Shown one piece after another: positions 13,321-41,828 of a stretch of 64,000 nucleotides of DNA; positions within the stretch are counted from its first letter, which is position 1; each line of letters opens with the position of its first letter. The notes under the pieces were generated by a model. The model was not told where the DNA came from and did not search any database. It saw only the letters and a list, made by a program, of their open reading frames with translations. A program made the position numbers and the translations under genes. The stretch is from positions 4,002,501-4,066,500 of the forward strand of contig JACYXH010000216.1 of the NCBI GenBank assembly GCA_026745465.1. The letters are read 5' to 3'. The DNA comes from Lota lota (Eukaryota > Chordata > Actinopteri > Gadiformes > Lotidae).

Positions 13321-16010
13321 CGCTTCTGTTCAGTTATGCTGCGTGTGACCGCTGTGTGAGAGTCAGGTGTGAAAACATTCACGGATCCTCATCATGTGAC
13401 GAGACTTCACAGGAAGTTTACAGGAAGACGTCAGATGACTGTTTCTTTTAATGGTTTGCAGCTGGTCTCTGGAAAGCTCAGATATTTTGCAACCATTAGA
13501 GGATTTGTTTATATTTTGTAATGTAGAGAATATGTTTTTTATATTAGTATTTAATGGTATATAGTATTATGTCCCAGAGAGGAAGACATTACGGTACAAC
13601 AGACTATGAAGACTCATAAGTACACATGTAACCAGAATAATTTTCAAAATTAACACTTTGGATCAGTTAAGTTATTTCAAATTATAAGCGTCAAAGAGTA
13701 TAACCAACTCATCCACTGCTCAATCCACCCTGAATCTGGTCCGAAGAGAAAACCAGGGGGATAATAACATTACGAAAGCTACATCAAATAAATGTAAACC
13801 TAGATACAACACAAAAAAATATAAAAAATAAAGACTGCATCCAACTGATCAGAAAGCACAGCGGCACGCTGTAAACAGATAAGCAGATATGGGATCATCA
13901 CAGATGCAAAACGTCTTCACAACACCATTAGGATCGCACGTTGGGGGCGGAGGGGGGTGTAGATTCACGGCTGGCCCCTGGAAGGTGTGCAAATGATGTG
14001 TGGGGAGCTAACACGATCAGTTTATCACCCAGAGAACCTAAACCGGGGGACAGAGCAATGGAGATTGTCAGATGGCAGCGGCTCATTAACTGTCTCCTCT
14101 CCCTCTCTCTCTCTCTCTGTCTGTCTCTCTCTCTCTGTCTCCCTCCCTCCCCATTTCTCTCTCCTTCATTTCCATTTGGCCAAAACAACAAGTTGTCTCA
14201 GAGCCAGCTGGCAGTGGTATGAGGACGAGGAGGGGGAGAAGAAAGAGGGGGAGAGATGGAGGAAGAGGAAGAGGCAAAGAGAGAGGAGGAAGGGGAGGAG
14301 AAAGGGGAGGGAGAGGAGGTAGAGGTGGGAGCAGTGAGGGGAGGAAGACAATAAGCAAGATGGTGGAAGAAGAGGCCAAGGAGGAATAGGGGTCTGAAAA
14401 AATAATAATCAGCAGCACTATGGCGACTCAACCTCAATATAACCAATAAACCAATCAAAAAGATGTAACACAGTAAAAATACAAATGCATAAATGAATGA
14501 ATAAATAATGCAAATTAATCAGTGATGGATGAGGATGTGAATGAGGGGTGAGGCTAGATTCCCTAACAGTTGGACAAATGGTGTGCTGACACACACATAC
14601 AGACCCCTCCCCCTCCACGGGTCATCTGGTGGTATGGAAACCCGGGGTGGACAACTGGGAGCAGACCTTGGCTGCACTGGGAAGACAGCTGGGAGGAAGA
14701 GTGGAGGAAGTGGACTCCAGTTCATTAAAGACCCAGCAGGGGAGCAATCAGAGCCCACACCCTCCCTCCCTCCTGCGAACCAACAACCCCTCCCCCCCAG
14801 TTTCTCACACAACACAAACATAATCACATGCACATATGGGCTGTGGGAACCAGACGCACACGCAAACAGACAACTCAAAAATATATCAGTAATTTGACTT
14901 CCTTGTATTCAGTTTAATTTCCATGGCAAAACATTTACTTGTACTTTAATATACTCCATTTTTTCTGTGACAAGACTACACATAATTTCAAAATGAGCTA
15001 CCAGTGAGTGGACGTTGGGGACGAGAGTTAAATTAGAGTCCATTCATTCATTTCATAAGTCATCTTAGGACAGCACAAATCGCATCTCCCAACTTTTTGC
15101 AACATTCACAATGTAGTACTCTCGATCGAGTAATGCATGACCGAACAGTGCAGCCCTTTTAAGGAAACTGATGGAGAGCAATATCAATATTGAATGATTT
15201 AAGCATTTGTGTGCTGAGTACACCATCTCTGTAGATTTGATGAAAACATTGAAAGAGTGTACCGCAAATGAATGGTTCAGACACCAGTTGTTTGCAAAAA
15301 TACGTTTATTTAGTAACGCACAGCACAAACAAATACAATAGAACTTCCACTAGATTTAATTTGCGCAAGTTTTAACATAGAAACAGTCAAACCCATATTT
15401 ACCAATGAGGCCGGTTACAACTCAATTGGTTCTTTTTTTGAAGATATACATAGAAACACTGAACAAAATTTAAAGGAGTGAAACATACCAGTACCTAACA
15501 CAAACCAATAACCAATTCAACTTGCATCCACGCCTTCCACAAAACGTCTAGAGGACCATTTCTTGAATTTCCATTGCTGAAATCACTAAAAGAGAAAGAA
15601 GAAGAAGTAGAACCTAGAAAATATATACTTGTTAATTGTTAATTAACATTAATAACAATAATACCTACCTTACACATCAACAGCTCCTTTAAATTCATGC
15701 GGCATGGGCTGGTTGTGTCTGAGTGTTTGTGGTTGAGAGACCTTGCAGGTGTGTGTGATCAGCTATAATGACAACTGGAGGGTGGGACTATTACTGCAAG
15801 AATTTCTGATTGTCATGACATTTTCAAACTTGGTTTGTGGTGTCCTTTAGAGTGTATCTACACTGGAGCCTACATCATGTTGTGTCTTACAGCAAAATAT
15901 GATATCCGTACCTGTTGCAACCTCATCACTATTGTCCTCTCTCTCTTTGTTTGAGAAGATCTATCCTACTCTGGGCTCCTCAGATCTGTACCCTAAAGCA
16001 AGCATGAAAG
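13321..16010. other. Intergenic, no gene seen
   Basis: Mixed sequence. There is a CT-rich block at 14098-14165 and a GA-rich block at 14220-14350. The span 13925-14095 is balanced in composition and might be conserved, but no exon or RNA gene can be supported. Confidence 0.5.
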
Positions 16011-16013
16011 TGC

Positions 16014-16560
<547 letters not shown>

Positions 16561-17126
16561 TGATTCTGTTTCCTACTTCTACTAAATAAACCATGCCTTC
16601 ATATTATGTCTTTGATTGTCTCTTTCTCAATTAACAATTGATTTATGACTTGAATATTATATTATTATTATTATTATTATTACATATGCAGACTACAGCC
16701 TACCACTTCACTCCGTGTCATTTAACAGGCCTATCCGAGTAGCCACAAATGTAGTTATCCAACGAAGCATAGAATTTATGCAGAATTTATTGTATTGTAT
16801 GTGTTATACGTGTTTTCACATACTCAAACGCAGTACAACCAGTTAAAAGCAACAATAAAATACAGTGAAAGATCAAGGTTAAAAAAAAGAAATAATGTCA
16901 GCACCCTTGACCAAAAACAAAAGTCCATAGCACTTCCCATAACAGGGAACACGCAGTCTTCACTTCCTGTTTTCTTCTATGTTGCCTTGTCTTGTGACTG
17001 TGAGCCATGTAAAAAAAAAAAAATTGTCACGGTTGACAAAAACGTTGTACTCTAATCAACAAAGGGTTCTAATCAAAGTCTATATATTTAAGGGACTCAC
17101 TGCGGTTTTAAACCTACTAACATGAG

Positions 17127-17172
17127 CCCCCCCCCCGCCCGCCCCGCCCCCCCCCCCCCCCCCCCCCCCCCC
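17127..17172. repeat. Poly-C tract
   Basis: About 45 bp of C broken by a few G residues; the minus strand is a long G run. Confidence 0.95.
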
Positions 17173-17429
17173 TGCGCTCCCCAGTGAGGGCCACCGGCTC
17201 TGCATGCATCCCTCACTCAGGACAGCGGTCTGGCGGACCCCCACCTCAGGAGCCCCCACCTCAGCACCACAACGAGGAACACCTGTTCAAGCCCCCGTAA
17301 TCTCTCCCCAGCGGCCGCGAGCCCAGTGCTGGGAGGCCCTCACTAATCCAGCAGAGGGCAACAGGCCAAGGCCGCGGATTAACAACCCTCCCCCCCCAAA
17401 CCCACCGCCCCACCCCCCGTGTTCAAAAC

Positions 17430-17595
17430 ACCTCCTCCACCAGTCACCATCATCATCATCATCCATCCTTCCTCGTCCGTCTATCCTTATTCCAGCTATC
17501 TACCCATCCATCCCCCTTTCCTTCCTTCCATCCTACATCCATCCAACTTTCCTTCCTTCCATCCTACATCCATCCATCCATCTATCCTTAGCAAT
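17430..17595. repeat. (ATCC)n/CTTCC imperfect repeats
   Basis: CATCAT, then repeated CCATCC and CCTTCCTTCCATCCTACATC units; the latter is present twice (about 17520-17545 and 17550-17573). Confidence 0.8.
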
Positions 17596-17753
17596 CACCG
17601 GGTCTCACTTTTAATGAGTGAGCGTTTGGGATTGGTATTCTTAATCCCTCCCCCTTCTGGCACACATGTGTCCACACACTCACACACACACACTCATACA
17701 CACCTTGCTCGCCACAGCGTCTAACCTCTGAGCGCCAGCCAGCCATAGAATCC

Positions 17754-17826
17754 GGTGTTCGCTGGTCCAGTGGTTAAGCACTGCCCTGCCCCCCTCCAGC
17801 CTACATCCTGGTGGCTCGAAGCCCAT
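17754..17826 (+). mobile_element. tRNA-derived SINE head (fragment)
   Basis: Carries a box-A-like segment TGGTCCAGTGGTTAAGCA and, about 45 bp on, a box-B-like segment GGTGGCTCGAAGCCC, spaced as in an internal RNA polymerase III promoter. The intervening sequence does not make a convincing anticodon arm, so a tRNA-derived SINE relic is more likely than a working tRNA. No clear tail or target duplication was found. Confidence 0.4.
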
Positions 17827-17829
17827 TGA

Positions 17830-18496
17830 TTTGTTGATTTCTGCTGGTCTGTGTGCACACAGCCACAGGCCCGCGGGGGGTGTGCAGGGCCCAGTGCCAG
17901 GAGTCTTGACAGGGGAGATTATCAGGCAGTGATCAGGGGCATCTGTTAGTCTCCAGCCTTAGCACAACTATGTTCATTACAACAACTAATCAACAATGAA
18001 CACGTATTATAAATACATAGCTTCATATTAAACACAGCCTCTTCTGGGAAGGCTCTTTGTGCACATGTAAGGAAATCATGACTGACCCAGTGTTGTGTAT
18101 TTTAATATTGGGTGTCAGTTTTTGTTTCTGCTTTTCTTTTAGGAGATAGCGCCACATTAGAAGATCATTTTAAGATTTTTCTGAAACGTTATCATTATTT
18201 TCCGCCTTCTTTTTGGTGTCAGCCGAGGTATGGGTGAGGTTGTAAATGCAAATTCAAGCAGGTAGCGTCGCACAAGCGAACCTGAGGTCATGTCGCCATC
18301 GTGTGGCGATATACAGTATATGCTATGTGAATACCCTGAGCTATGGTTAGTTTATTTTATGTGGTATTTTTAGCACTGTTCAGTTGGTGAGCCAATAACT
18401 GCTGTCCACAGCAGTTATTGTTTAGAACCCACCGCTTAAAATGTTTAAATAAAACAGAATGAGGACACAACACATGCAAACTACAATTGGAGGGCC
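17830..18496. other. Intergenic, no gene seen
   Basis: Unique sequence. The segment at 18290-18312 contains a short palindrome around GCCATCGTGTGGCGA that loosely resembles a CTCF core. Nothing else was recognised. Confidence 0.45.
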
Positions 18497-19376
18497 TTTA
18501 TTGTTATTGAAGCAAAGAAAACCATTTCTATTCATTTGGAAAGGGGATTTAATACAAATGTTATTTAAAAAGGCACATTCTGGCGACTTCAAGTGTTCAA
18601 CCATAAACTATATTATATCACATTGTAATGGAAAACAACCGCTGGAATGTAAACAGCTCTTCAGGGATTTATGTTCTTGAAACAAGCTATTCTGAATCAT
18701 ACCGTTTCAAATGTATATTCATAGTCAACCTTCATATGCCAGGGAAAACTCTACTGGCAATGTTCAGAATTAGTTTACATTAATAATGTATACTTTGAGG
18801 GTACTCAATTTGTGGGTCTTAAAACCTACCAAAATCTTTCCATATTATTATTATTTCTTTGTTTTAAAAAGTTTGAAGACATTGTCAAATGGCTTTCGTG
18901 TGCTTTTTTCATTACACGGCATGCAAAAAAGGTGCAGAGATCAGCGCAGAAGCAAACATAGGAATGTAATATGCCTTTTCTGAATTTGTGTGCAGTTAAC
19001 ATGCCAGTCATTGAAACATGAAACCATATTATTGCAACAAAATGTACAACATTTTTAGTTGTACGTGATGTTATGCTAAATATAGAATCATCCTTTTCAA
19101 AAGATGAACTTCAGTCCATTTTCCATGTTCTTATATTTAAATTTAAAATCAATGTCAACTGTTAAAAACGATGAAGTGCTGCCACTTCAAAACGTAATTG
19201 TACAATTATTTGGTCTTCAAACCAGCCTCTATGACTTAAAAAAAAACACCAATCAGAAGGCTTAAGTGGTACATCCCATGATGCATTGCTGTGAGAAAGA
19301 TTGCTCCTTGAGTCCCACAGAAACATTCCAAGGGAAATAACACTGGTTTCATGAAAGGTGTCATCGATTTAGAGAC
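18497..19376 (-). other. Probable 3' UTR of the LDH2-family gene
   Basis: AT-rich sequence between the stop codon and the first clear AATAAA on the minus strand (18497-18502). The assignment is inference; earlier or later poly(A) sites are possible. Confidence 0.35.
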
Positions 19377-31429
<12,053 letters not shown>

Positions 31430-34400
31430 GTTGACTGAATGGTTCCTGTTTTGCTTAAAGAAGTGTGGTTGGTCTCTAATGATCCAAAGTGAACTCCTTC
31501 CCAACTAACTCCGTGCAACTAGTGCGTGGAAACGCCCGGTGATTGTCAAGCCCGCATGGTATCCTTGCCGTCTCTGTGGGCGTGTCTGCGAGGAGGCCTC
31601 GGGGATGGAGGTTTTGCCATTCCGGAATGGCAAGTTCACGAGGTGCGACCTCTTCGACCATTAAAAGACAACGCAACACTCCCAGTTTTGACCTAGTTCT
31701 TACATGACTGTCATGAGCTAATCAGAACAACCCGGTATCTATTCATTTCATAAGACCAATATTTAGGGGGAGGAAGGACTGGTCTTTGTATTAGCTCACC
31801 ATTTGCTGAATTGCCTCAATCCTAATTCAAACAGGAACTTTGGTGCTGACAGCAGTATGTACATGTTCCCTACTTATCCTAAACAATTAGTTGTTCTTTA
31901 AACGAGAACCCGCTACGACCCGTCCCACATCCTCGCTCCTCTCCCCCGGTTCCTCGGTTCTTTGTCTTATTGCTCCTCCTACTAACTTGTTGGTGTTTTC
32001 TTCCTTTGTAGGCTTCATTAAATGTTTGTGGGCAGGAGTTCTGGTGTATGGTTGTGTATCTTCCCATGGTCGTGTTTCATAACACATACACTCAATGCTT
32101 GTGCCTGTCAGCCTCAGCTTTTCTTCATCAAGGCTACAAAGCTTGAGAGTGTGCCTGTTTTCTAGGTTTTCTCACACTAAGGTCTTACCAAAATTGCGTT
32201 AGACACAATGCAATCTGTAATTATTATGATTATATTGACAATTTACGAATGATCACAACCATACGTTAAGTTTGTGATAGCTTTTTTTCAAATTTCATTT
32301 TCTTTCAGTTAAATAACCTTGTGCTTACAAGTCGTCCTCGCTGAGTAATATAGATCTGTACCTTCCCAATCACTCACAACACATCACAACACCAAGGGTA
32401 CAAAGTGTTCTGGGGGAAAGGGGGAGGTTGGAGACAGGATGAGCCTACTTATTTGCTCCATGTGTACATCCAGGCATGTGGTGTAGGAAACCAATAAATC
32501 TGTATTCACTCAGATCGTTGGGAAATATTCAAATCAGCGTCAAGTGCCGTGAAGTTTGCTTAGGAAATGAGGGAATACGTGAAGCATGCGATCCACAAAG
32601 ATCTATCTATCTATCTATACATATATATCCATCTCACTCTATCAATCTTTCTATCTGTCTTTTTAGCTATCAATCTTATAGCTTATATCTATGTATATAT
32701 CTGTCTATCTAGGTTTACCGCATATGCAGCAAGAACTATTATGTAATATTTCCATCTGAAGAAGAGAGTTGCATATGCAAACATGTCCACCGAGCCTGCT
32801 AAGACTTGTGCTGGGGTGAGAAAGGGCCAATTAAGGCTGAGAGAAGGGTTTGGCTCTCATTCTCTACAGATGATACACAGATGTGGAAGAGACACTGGTA
32901 GTAGAGCTGGGAGTGTGGAGGTCAGGGCTGGCAAATAACAACAGACATAATGGTTTCAATTTGTATAAATTAAAATTACTTCTCAAACACTATTATTAAC
33001 AAATATGTAAAAAAAACAAAAAAAAAACTGAACAACATCAATTTTGCGATAAACAGGGAGGATACGAGAAAACGGTAAGAAGAAAAATCTTCAAACAAGG
33101 AAACCTTGTGCACTGTTTTTCATTCAAAATATTTCCTGTTTGCAAAGAATATTGAGAACTTCGATTAGACTATTTGCTATGACACTACTAAAGCAAATTT
33201 TTCCATGAAAACCTTATGTGCAGGTTTGACACAATTATTAACAAAGTCAGACAGTCCTCGTCAAAGCAGAGGTTAGAGGTCGTGAGGCAGAGAGAAAGGT
33301 AAAGAGAGAGGTAGAGAGAGTGAGGTGTGATACACTCCAACACATAATAGTAGAGGTAGTAAGACCCACCCTACCCCTTCTACACGATGGCCGTTCTGGG
33401 GCAGCACAGTTTCCATCCCAGTCTGTGACTGAATGGATGGGGGATCTCTGAAGCACACATCTTGTTTAGAGTTGAAGGGAAATTTCACTGTCATATTTTT
33501 TTTCTCATGCTTCTCAAGGGAGTGAGCTGCTGTAGTGGTTTTTCTACATTATTGCAATGCTTTGGGATCCAGTGTTTTTAAATGACATTGGAGGTTTAGT
33601 AACCGGCTTGTGTGAAGGCCAGACCAGCATAACCAGACTAACAAAACCTGAGCCACCAATGGGCGGTGGTCTTTCTCCTCTTCCTCACTCATCTCCTCGA
33701 GATTCCAAGGACGTTCCGGTAAAAACAAAAGTGTTCTCTTTGTACCACGTCACCTCCATCAGTTTTGTGTTCTGTCAGGTCTTTCTGTGATATAGCGATA
33801 AACGGGCACTAGGATTAATCAGTCATCTGCCCACGCAAACAAAAAACCAATTGTTTTCCTTCCACATATGTATGATGTGGAAACAGACGGTCGCCTGTTT
33901 GTGATTTGTGATCTGTTACACATAATGGAAGACATACGTAGGCCTATTCGCACATTGTTGCTCAGGGTTTGGTTATACCACTTCTGAATGTCTTGTTGGC
34001 CATTGAACCAGCTTAGGTTGACAAAAAGAGAAGCATCTTGCACTGACGCAGAAAATAACATCACCATTTAATTTAGAGTGTCTTGAATTGTTCTCCGTTG
34101 GCTGCAAATGGTGTCCACACACACTATATGTACTGCACATTATCAGGACATTGAGATAGTGCTAATAATAAAGGATAAAAGTGTTTCATCTCCATTTGCC
34201 ATTACTGTTTGACATCTTTCAAAACCCCATCATATAGTCCTACATATTATATAAATGTGCCCCTTTTTGATCTCCAACTGTATATTTTTCCATGCGTTTG
34301 ATTGATTGTTTGTGGCATATGGTAAGCCATTGTGTGTGAATGCAGTTAAAGTCTACCTTTGTGCCAACGCGTAAACACTGTTTATGTTGTCCCGGCAGCC

Positions 34401-35216
34401 ATGTGTTGCCACAGGTCTGATGTCCCATGGGCGCCCAACCCAGAGACTGAGATCAGAGAGGATCCACCCCTATGGGACATGTTACACCAAGACAAAACAA
34501 CAAATTCAATTCATTCATTCAATTCAATACACACGTTATTCTTTACCGATTCAATGCTTCTGTATTTGCTCCACGGATGATCGGATGATCCGAACTTAGA
34601 GCCTGGTGTGCCTTCCCAGCAGCAAGGCTATGCTTCTGTTCTGTTCCTTCAGTCTATTGTCTGAACTAGCAGGGAATTAAAAGTGGGGCTTTGTCTGAAT
34701 CAAACAGAACAGGAAACCAGTTTCTGGGTTACTATGGTTACGTGAAATATAAGACGCTGCGAAATCCATGGATGTCGACATAATGAGAGTCAAAGAGTGT
34801 TAATCGAAAACCCATGCCACCACCACCACCACCACCGCCACACACTCACACACACTCCCATCTAAAGGCTCCCCAAGGCTCTAATAACTTTGTTCAAGTT
34901 AAAACCAAAGACAACTAACTTAGACTCATACATGAATTCATTCATTGATCCTCATTTCATACACTTGGGAAGCATATGTAAAAGTCCAGTGGTATCTACA
35001 GTATCAATCAGGAAACGCAGATTACATCTGGATTGTAGGTTTTAGATTCTGGAATCATTAATTGTAAATTGCGTGCATAACCTTTTTGTCATAAATCTTA
35101 GTAAAAGTATAAATAAACAATGTGAATGTGGTGAGAAGATTGCCATGACTTATTATGTTTAAGATAGATTGTATGAATTGTTGACTATGTGTATCTGTGT
35201 GTATGTGTGTGTATGT

Positions 35217-35298
<82 letters not shown>

Positions 35299-35397
35299 TG
35301 TGTGTGAATAACGTGTGTGTGTGACTTCAGTGCCCCCTATCTGCTGCTTTTGAAGCTACACAGTGCTTCCTCCTAGCCTAGCCTACCCTCTGACTCT

Positions 35398-35487
<90 letters not shown>

Positions 35488-37799
35488 TTTCTTCAGGACC
35501 ACAGGGAGAAAATAGACTGCTTGACATGAGCCATTTGGGCATGTGCATGTAAATGGGTGGGTGTTTATTTAAATTATATATTATACTATATACATTTAAA
35601 GATTGTCATTGATGCCAAACAACGTTGTTTATGGTTAAAATTTATGTTGGTGGTAGATCCAGCAAATTTAGAGCAACAGTGCAGGAACTGATTAAGTGTT
35701 AAAGAGAAACATACAACATAGCATCTGTTATTTTCCTACATTACCCAGAATTACATTGCCTCCTTGATCTCCTTTGAAGCCTGCGAGGCCGGGGTGTGAG
35801 GCTGATTAGACCCTGTGTGTACAAACTTACTGATTTACTGCAAAGCTATGAGTCGCAGTAATTAAAACCCAAAGCCGTTCCTATGAGAATCAAACAAATT
35901 CCTCCTCTCCCTCTCTTCTTCTTCCTTCTTCTCATCTGTATCTTGCTCCCATCTTTCCTACTATCCTCCCCTCCTCCCCTCCACTGTACTCTCCTCCGCT
36001 CCTCCCCTACTTTCTCCTACACTCCACCCACTCTCCTCCTCTCCCCTGATCTCATGCGCTCCTTTCTATCCTCCTCCCATTCTCTTCTCCCCTACACTTC
36101 CCCTCTTCCTCTCCTCTTCCCCCCTCCCTCCCCTCTTCCTCCTCTACTTTCATCCTCCTCTCCACCTCCCCTCTTCTCTTCCTCCCCCCCCCCCTCTTTT
36201 CCACAGCTGTGGTTTGCTTTCCTCGCAGAACTCAGAGCTCAATTATACAGCTTCCCAAAATAAGACGTTCTGTTTATAGGCAGCAGAGCAGCGCAGCCTT
36301 CGCAAACCAGGAGAACAAGAATTCCGCCCCGTCTCACCAGCTCCCCTCGGACCTGTCTTGCGATCAGAGCCTTCCGAAGCTTCAAGTCCAAAGTTACCCT
36401 TTTGACCGTTGTTTGTGTGGTATGGCCGCCCACCATGACGGCCATTTTGGAACATGTACATCATCTTCTCACTGTCAGCCTTACAAGTAGGAAAGATGGA
36501 AAACTGTTTAGCAGCCCTGGAAAGCGGTAAGCTACTAGTGTAGTAGTATGTTTACCTTTAGGTGCCACACAGACTTACTGATTTTAACGTGACATATTTT
36601 TGTGCATATCCAATAAGACAATAAGCAGTAAAAAAAGATTTTAGATTCAGACTGTAAACATTTGTCATAACATTCGATTTATTTAGCTCAAACCGACTTC
36701 ACAAAGTACTGACATTAAGACAAGGACTGTAAAATGGAAAATCAAATAAACGGCCAGTAATCATAAAAACTAAAATCTAAATGAGTGGAATGATAATAAT
36801 AATTAACATTTCTCGTTGCCGTCATGGATTCACACTTTTCCCACTCTGGTTCCTCTCTACAGATAACTCCCCTATCCAAATGTATCCTCAGCATAAATAG
36901 AAATAAATAACAATTAAAGCAGCTGCTTGCTTGTTTCTTTCGTTGAACTTGAATCCTTGTTTCTAAAATGATGCATAATATGAATACTAACAATGATAAT
37001 AAAACCCATCCACTGAAATTGATTATTAAAAAGGTAATGGTGCTTCATGCCACTTCTACTCTTCATTTCAGATTTTCCTGCCCTGCTTTTCCACATGATT
37101 AAGTGAGAAGAAATCCTGGGGTCAGGGGTCATGGGTGAATAGGTTGGATTCTCATCATTTCAAATTATGTTCAACAAACATTATGGCTGTAGTAAAAAAA
37201 GTTTAAACAATATTGAAAAAAACATGATTGTCATCTACATGATTAAGTGTCTTTGACTATGATGTGTGACTGAATATATCAGACAATACTGATATTCGTT
37301 GCGATCTTAAATCCTTCCATGGGAGCAATCCTATGACAGATTGGTATTGTTTCACTTCCATATCACTTGTGTCTTCATGTTGCCTTATAGATTTTCAAAA
37401 TAATGCCATTAGTCAGACCTGTTTTTATTCATTTCCACCCCTTTTTTGATATGTAGATGTTATTAATATTGTATCACAGATATTAATCAATTACCAAACA
37501 TTAATATGGATACACATATCATATCAGTATTTTACAAAAGTGCATTGAGATCACATGATGGAGAATGAAAGGTAGGAACCTCAGCTAAGTTCTCAACATG
37601 GTTCTTAGCATTTCTGTACTAATATCTTCCTCTTGTTTCACTTCACTTATTATCTGTTGAGGCATCAAATATCAACACCCTGTAACACACATCTCATGTT
37701 AACACTAGATTTGGACCGTGTATGTAAATTCTCTCTCTTTCCCTCATATGTATCTCACCCACTCCCCTCTCTCTCTCTCCATCTCTCTCTAGGTCTCTC

Positions 37800-37800
<1 letters not shown>
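31430..37800. other. Intergenic: 5' flank of the dehydrogenase gene to ifitm5
   Basis: No gene seen. Simple repeats: (ATCT)n near 32602-32640, (GT)n 35211-35297, (CA)n 35400-35484, CT/CCTCC-rich 35905-36195. The block 36196-36480 is unique and balanced and opens with GCTGTGGTTTGC, which matches a RUNX-type core; an enhancer is possible but only inferred. Confidence 0.5.
35211..35484. repeat. Facing (GT)n and (CA)n microsatellites
   Basis: GT (about 35211-35297) and CA (about 35400-35484), both long and nearly pure, form an inverted pair around about 100 bp. The spacer contains AGTGCCCCCTATCTGC, a plausible CTCF-like core. Confidence 0.94.
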
Positions 37801-37923
<123 letters not shown>

Positions 37924-37930
37924 CACTGGT

Positions 37931-40074
<2,144 letters not shown>

Positions 40075-40178
40075 TTACGTGTGACTTTGAATGGCTTGGT
40101 TTGAGAACGACTTGCCCCAGCACAGTATTGCCTGTGGATGGTTGTCTTGAGGAGTGTGCTGCCCCTCTCTCCCAAGAG

Positions 40179-40185
40179 ATTTATA
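40179..40185 (-). promoter_or_regulatory. TATA box of ifitm5
   Basis: Reads TATAAAT in a GC-rich setting (GGGCGTATAAATC) on the minus strand, about 120 nt upstream of the ifitm5 ATG. A start site some 30 nt downstream would give a 5' UTR of about 95 nt. Confidence 0.55.
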
Positions 40186-40269
40186 CGCCCCGATGGAAAG
40201 GGTGGTGCCTGGGAGTGGACCCAGCAGGTCTGTCATTATGTGGTCGGTCCGTAGATAGACTATGAACAT

Positions 40270-40519
40270 GCTGGGAGACTGAAGAGGGAGGATGGGTGAG
40301 ATGGAGGAAGGATGGAAGCAAAGAAGGAAGAAGGGAATTAGGGAAGAGGGCAGGGACGAAGGAAGGGAGCAAGAACGTGGAGGAAGGATGGAAGGATGGA
40401 AGAAAAAGTAAAAGGGGAGGATTATGGCTGTAAGAAGGCGAAAGGTGTCCGGAAGAGAGAGAAAGGTGGTCGGAAAACGTCAAGTCTTTATCGCAAATGC
40501 TTATAACGAAGCGACCACG

Positions 40520-40576
<57 letters not shown>

Positions 40577-41170
40577 AAAGTCGCTTTATTTATCTAGGAA
40601 TAGAGAAAAAAATATTTTTGTGATAAGTGCATAAAACCAATACAAATGAATTGAACACGACAAGAACAAGGTGAAATACATGGACACATAATACAAAACT
40701 TAAAACATAAAACTTAAAAAAATGTAATAGAGACATGGTAAATCCTATGCATATGAGATTATGTGAGTAGGGTGAGACGCTGTATAAATGTACAGAAAAC
40801 CACTTACAACCAGATTTACAACACTGCCCTCTTCTGGCAATCACCCTTTCAAAAAAAAATACACGTATTGCAACTAAGTTATCCCTTACTCTAGAAATAA
40901 ATGCAGCGTTAACTGATCCCGCGTGCGGGATTAAGCTTAATTATCCAAATATAAGGATTTAAAGGACTGTCTGATAAAGCCGTCGTATCCGTCTCTACTG
41001 GGTTGGTTCATTAAAACCTCCGTTACCAATTCAATTTGTCAAAATCACTTCCTTGTACCGATTCTGTCGACGATTATTTGTCGTGACATTGTACCCGCCA
41101 CGAATGTAAGCATTACATTCGTCTTGCACTTGCGTCTTGTAATTAATGCGCAGCAGTCGCGAAAAGAAAA
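40270..41170. other. Intergenic between ifitm5 and tRNA-Met
   Basis: GGAAGGA-rich imperfect repeats at 40290-40415 and a pure (GT)n run at 40521-40574. No gene seen. Confidence 0.6.
41161..41170 (-). terminator. RNA polymerase III T-run terminator
   Basis: TTTTCTTTTC follows the discriminator of the initiator tRNA immediately on the minus strand. Confidence 0.8.
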
Positions 41171-41242
41171 TAGCAGAGGATGGTTTCGATCCATCGACCT
41201 CTGGGTTATGGGCCCAGCACGCTTCCGCTGCGCCACTCTGCT
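41171..41242 (-). tRNA. Initiator tRNA-Met (CAT anticodon)
   Basis: The 72-nt reverse complement begins AGCAGAGTGGCGCAGCGGAA and ends CATCCTCTGCTA. It folds as a tRNA with an acceptor stem AGCAGAG/CTCTGCT, anticodon loop CCATAAC with CAT, and a T-arm GGTCGATGGATCGAAACC. The A1:T72-type terminal pair, the GGG/CCC anticodon stem and AUCG instead of TTCG in the T loop are hallmarks of eukaryotic initiator tRNA; as far as I can recall it is identical to the mammalian tRNA-iMet. The 3' flank on this strand is TTTTCTTTTC, a good RNA polymerase III terminator. No intron, which is normal for this isotype. Confidence 0.97.
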
Positions 41243-41828
41243 GTACCGTGCATCGACGTGGCCGTTATTGTATTTATTGTAACCTATCTTACTAAGTGGA
41301 ATTTCATATTATTAGAATGTTGATTAAATAGGCTAAAGAGAAAACATGGACTAATTGTTACTCTATAGCCACCAGACGCGATGTCAAGCGAGTGGCAATG
41401 CCTCCAATTCACTTTATATTGGACGCGATTTCGTGCGGACTCCATTATACTTTTGTTGACCAGGTTTTCCAGCTGCCAGGGATGTTGAACTACTGGTTTA
41501 AAGTGTATGCAAATAACACTACAGTAACTGTACGTTCTGAATTGCAACCTGGCCCCACTGAGCACCATGCAAGATTCAAAACTAACATAAATATATATAA
41601 TAAATATATGGCAATCCGGACTCACTGTACTTGGATGATCTTCTACTGCCACCACCTGGGCGTAGATAGGCGCTGCTTTTGACTAGTATTCCCTTGTTAT
41701 GCTGTAGGTCTACTTGAATAGAAACGTATAGGCCTTTGACTCAAGGGGGTATTTGATTTAAGAAAATGAACGTATTAATTGTTGTGTACGTGTCCTATTG
41801 TGTGTTATTGTGTAACTGCGTTTGTTAT

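Noticed and set aside
14541-14897. 118-codon frame, plus overlapping minus-strand frames
   Set aside because: Low-complexity Gly/Pro-rich translations in GA/CT-biased DNA; no domain or exon signals.
41392-41682. 96-codon frame next to tRNA-iMet
   Set aside because: No recognisable protein; frame on the opposite strand is equally open.
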